From positions 1 through 64,000 of the forward strand of contig JBDNHI010000019.1 in the NCBI GenBank assembly GCA_041694635.1: a DNA stretch of 64,000 bases. Direction: 5' to 3'. This stretch comes from UBA969 sp041694635. GTDB lineage: Bacteria; Planctomycetota; Planctomycetia; Gemmatales; Gemmataceae. Below, piece after piece: positions 62,178 to 64,000 of the stretch. Positions within the stretch are counted from its first letter, which is position 1. Every line of letters starts with the position of its first letter. The position numbers and the translations under genes are program-made. The notes below the pieces were generated by a model. That model was given only the letters and a program-made list of their open reading frames with translations. It did no database searches and was not told the origin of the DNA.

Positions 62178-62218
62178 AAAAGCCAGTTCTGGGGTATTAC
62201 CCAGAGCTGGCTTTTTTT
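62178..62218 (+). terminator. Strong rho-independent terminator after the YTV gene
   Basis: AAAGCCAG-T-TCTGGG and CCCAGA-G-CTGGCTTT form a 16-bp stem with one G-T wobble around a 6-nt loop, then run into a T tract ending at 62218. It lies 33 bp past the stop. Confidence 0.93.
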
Positions 62219-62368
62219 ATCTCCCCCTCACATTCTTTGCTTCAATCTTCTTCTTTTCTATGCTCTAATATAATGGTGGATTGAACTGGAATAATCCTTG
62301 TTCAATCCTAAAAGTTTTCCCGAACACCTGTCCGGAATTAAATAATCCCTACCCGAGAGGTGGTTGTT

Positions 62369-63118
62369 ATGTACACAAGGCTCATCAATATTTTTTCTTG
62401 TTTAATACTTGTCCTTTTGTTGGGTTGTACACAAGAAAAAGAACCTCCTGCAACTTCTAATTCAGCAAAAGAGACAAAAAAAACCGAGGTTTCGAAAGTC
62501 CCTGTTGGCCCAAATGTATTACTAGAAATCGATGGAGAAACAAGAAAGGTTTGGGTAAGTGCCGTGGTATGTAGAACAACTGGGCCACTCGAGCAATTCC
62601 TTTGTAGAGCCAAAACCAAAGAACACGAATCGGTACTCGCTGCTGATATCGATGCAAGAGATTTACACAAAGCGCTGGTTCTTGCTCGGGGTGAACCCGG
62701 TTCGCCTGTAACCTTCGTGCCAAAATACAAAGCTGCAACGGGTTCTATAATTCGTATCACCTTAGTGTTTGAAAAAGATGGTAAAAAACAAACAGTCCGT
62801 GCTCAAGATTGGGTGCGTAATACCAAAACAAATAAGGCACTTAATCACGATTGGGTTTTCGCTGGAAGTAGGATTATTCCCGATCCCCTTGATAAGAATA
62901 AACCACCAATTTATCTTGCGAACGAGGGAGATGTAATCTGTGTCAGTAACTTTGAGACAGCCTTATTGGATTTGCCTATTGAAAGCAGTAAAGAAAATGC
63001 GGATGTGCAGTTCGAAGCGTTTACAGAAAATATCCCAGAAGAAGGCACGAAAGTTGCAGTTTGTCTAGAAGTTGCTCCTTCAAAAATAGTAGAACCTGCC
63101 AAGGCAAAGATGCCTTAA
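62369..63118 (+). CDS. YdjY-domain lipoprotein
   Basis: A predicted lipoprotein of 249 residues. The leader ends with a lipobox (LLLGC near residue 20) and a short polar linker follows. The YdjY-type domain (about 50-145) shows VVCRTTGPLEQFLCRAKTKEHES and DARDLHKALVLARGEPG. The C-terminal part is a further beta domain. YdjY domains occur in planctomycete exported proteins and in ferredoxin-like proteins, with no established activity. The frame opens with GTG 62360, but GAGAGG at 62355-62360 favours ATG 62369. The gene is monocistronic. Confidence 0.87.
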   Translation: MYTRLINIFSCLILVLLLGCTQEKEPPATSNSAKETKKTEVSKVPVGPNVLLEIDGETRKVWVSAVVCRTTGPLEQFLCRAKTKEHESVLAADIDARDLHKALVLARGEPGSPVTFVPKYKAATGSIIRITLVFEKDGKKQTVRAQDWVRNTKTNKALNHDWVFAGSRIIPDPLDKNKPPIYLANEGDVICVSNFETALLDLPIESSKENADVQFEAFTENIPEEGTKVAVCLEVAPSKIVEPAKAKMP

Positions 63119-63220
63119 CTATTTCTTTTTGTTGCAATTATTTTAGTTACAGGTTAAACAATAGAAATGCAGTAAATATTACCCCAATGCAGATAGTAGT
63201 CCCCGTTCAGGAAAAAGAAA

Positions 63221-64000
63221 ATGAAAAACAAAGTTCAGCTAACGCGTCGTAGTGCAATCAAAACTATGGCATTAACCTTAACCGCACCTATGGTGTACCG
63301 AAGGTTTGCCAATGCAGCCCCAAGCGAAACCCTAATGCACGCAAGTTTTGGCGCGGGTGGTATGGCCCGTTCTGATATCAGCGCTCTTTCAGCAAGCAAA
63401 AATTTGAAACTAGTTGCAGTGGCAGATGTTGATAAATCGCGCCTAGAGGAATTGAAGAAATTTTTCCCTGATGTGAAAGTGTATACCGATTGGCGTGAGT
63501 TGTTAGATAAAGAAAAAGGTTTGAACTCTGCGAATATTTCTACCCCGGATCATATGCACGCCCCTATCACTATGCGAGCCATGCAACAAGGTTTGAATGT
63601 CTATACGCAAAAACCTTTAACGCAATCGATTTATGAATCGCGTCAGCTAACCAAGGTTGCTGCAGAGAAAAAACTTGTTACACAGATGGGTATACAAATT
63701 CATTCCCATGAAGTTCACAAGACTGTGGTGAATGCAATCCAAGCAGGCGTTGTAGGCAAGGTGAAGGAAATTTATAGCTGGAGTGGTAAACAGTGGGGCG
63801 ATAATAATCCTCGTCCAGAAAAAACAGATCCCGTTCCCGCTTCCCTTGATTGGAAAGGCTGGCTCGGGGTTGCAGCAGACCGCCCCTATATCAACGGTTA
63901 TTATCATCCAGGCAATTGGCGTAAACGATTAGATTTCGGCACTGGAACTTTTGGCGATATGGGTTGCCATATTCTTGACCCTGTTTTTAGCGCTGTTGCT
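63221..64000 (+). CDS. Gfo/Idh/MocA oxidoreductase with Tat signal, 3' end missing
   Basis: Only the first 260 residues are in the window; the frame runs off the end. A twin-arginine leader (TRRSAIKTMALTLTAP) is followed by the dinucleotide-binding fold (HASFGAGGMARSDI, then LVAVADVDKSR) and the family's substrate region with ISTPDHMHAPI. The usual EKP signature is replaced by QKPLT, as often seen in exported planctomycete members. The family oxidises or epimerises sugars with NAD(P); exported members probably act on carbohydrates in the periplasm. AGGAAAA precedes ATG 63221. Confidence 0.92.
   Translation, partial: MKNKVQLTRRSAIKTMALTLTAPMVYRRFANAAPSETLMHASFGAGGMARSDISALSASKNLKLVAVADVDKSRLEELKKFFPDVKVYTDWRELLDKEKGLNSANISTPDHMHAPITMRAMQQGLNVYTQKPLTQSIYESRQLTKVAAEKKLVTQMGIQIHSHEVHKTVVNAIQAGVVGKVKEIYSWSGKQWGDNNPRPEKTDPVPASLDWKGWLGVAADRPYINGYYHPGNWRKRLDFGTGTFGDMGCHILDPVFSAVA

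Overview
The window most likely comes from a planctomycete, probably order Gemmatales, with an unusually AT-rich genome for that group. The evidence is the gene content: two DUF1559 prepilin-like secreted proteins paired with small lipoprotein or membrane partners, a DUF1592-type cytochrome protein followed by a DUF1552 Tat protein, a cysteine-rich YTV-type wall protein, DUF1080, DUF1573, PhoD-like, formylglycine-generating-enzyme-like and YdjY proteins, and a MoxR/DUF58/BatA operon. No phage, plasmid or transposase gene was seen.

Layout. 0-0.4 kb: palindromic short repeats. 0.4-9.1 kb: leuS, a convergent DUF1573 protein, a 120-bp MITE-like element, a FecR/HEAT-like membrane protein, a quinone-reductase-like MDR enzyme and an FHA-GAF-HD-GYP signalling protein. 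9.2-13.9 kb (minus strand): an Rrf2 regulator with an assimilatory APS reductase, two small unknown genes (one a 56-residue membrane protein), a secreted metallo-beta-lactamase-fold hydrolase, and a lipoprotein/DUF1559 pair. 14.1-19.2 kb: a Tat-exported unknown, then a three-gene operon ending in an S9 prolyl-oligopeptidase-type peptidase. 19.3-27.8 kb: an ACS-type MFS transporter divergent from a six-gene catabolic operon (dimethylformamidase-like protein, three enolase-superfamily enzymes, an AstE/AspA-type deacylase, a creatininase-family amidohydrolase). 27.9-37.5 kb: an HTTM protein, a second DUF1559 pair, PhoD-OB, DUF1592/DUF1552 and an FGE-like protein. 37.6-39.9 kb: a compact type II restriction-modification cassette with controller gene and matching control boxes at two places. 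40.0 kb: tRNA-Ser(CGA). 40.2-59.1 kb: DUF1080, then a ten-gene minus-strand operon. 59.1-64 kb: a sigma-54-promoted small gene, a long structured leader, the YTV wall protein, a YdjY lipoprotein and the start of a Gfo/Idh/MocA oxidoreductase.

How genes work together. The 20.8-27.8 kb operon looks like uptake and stepwise degradation of an unidentified amide- or lactam-containing acid: transporter, hydrolases and three paralogous enolase-superfamily enzymes. The 40.9-59.1 kb operon joins a large coiled-coil membrane protein and four exported proteins with adhesive or sensory folds to DUF4159, MoxR, DUF58 and two VWA/BatA-type membrane proteins. Four consecutive ATGA overlaps argue for co-translation. 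I infer a MoxR-driven envelope assembly or maturation system. The restriction-modification cassette shows its regulatory logic directly in the DNA: the same 14-bp sequence, with one mismatch, overlaps the methylase -10 element and forms the operator in front of the controller gene.

All assignments were made by reading motifs; no database search was run.
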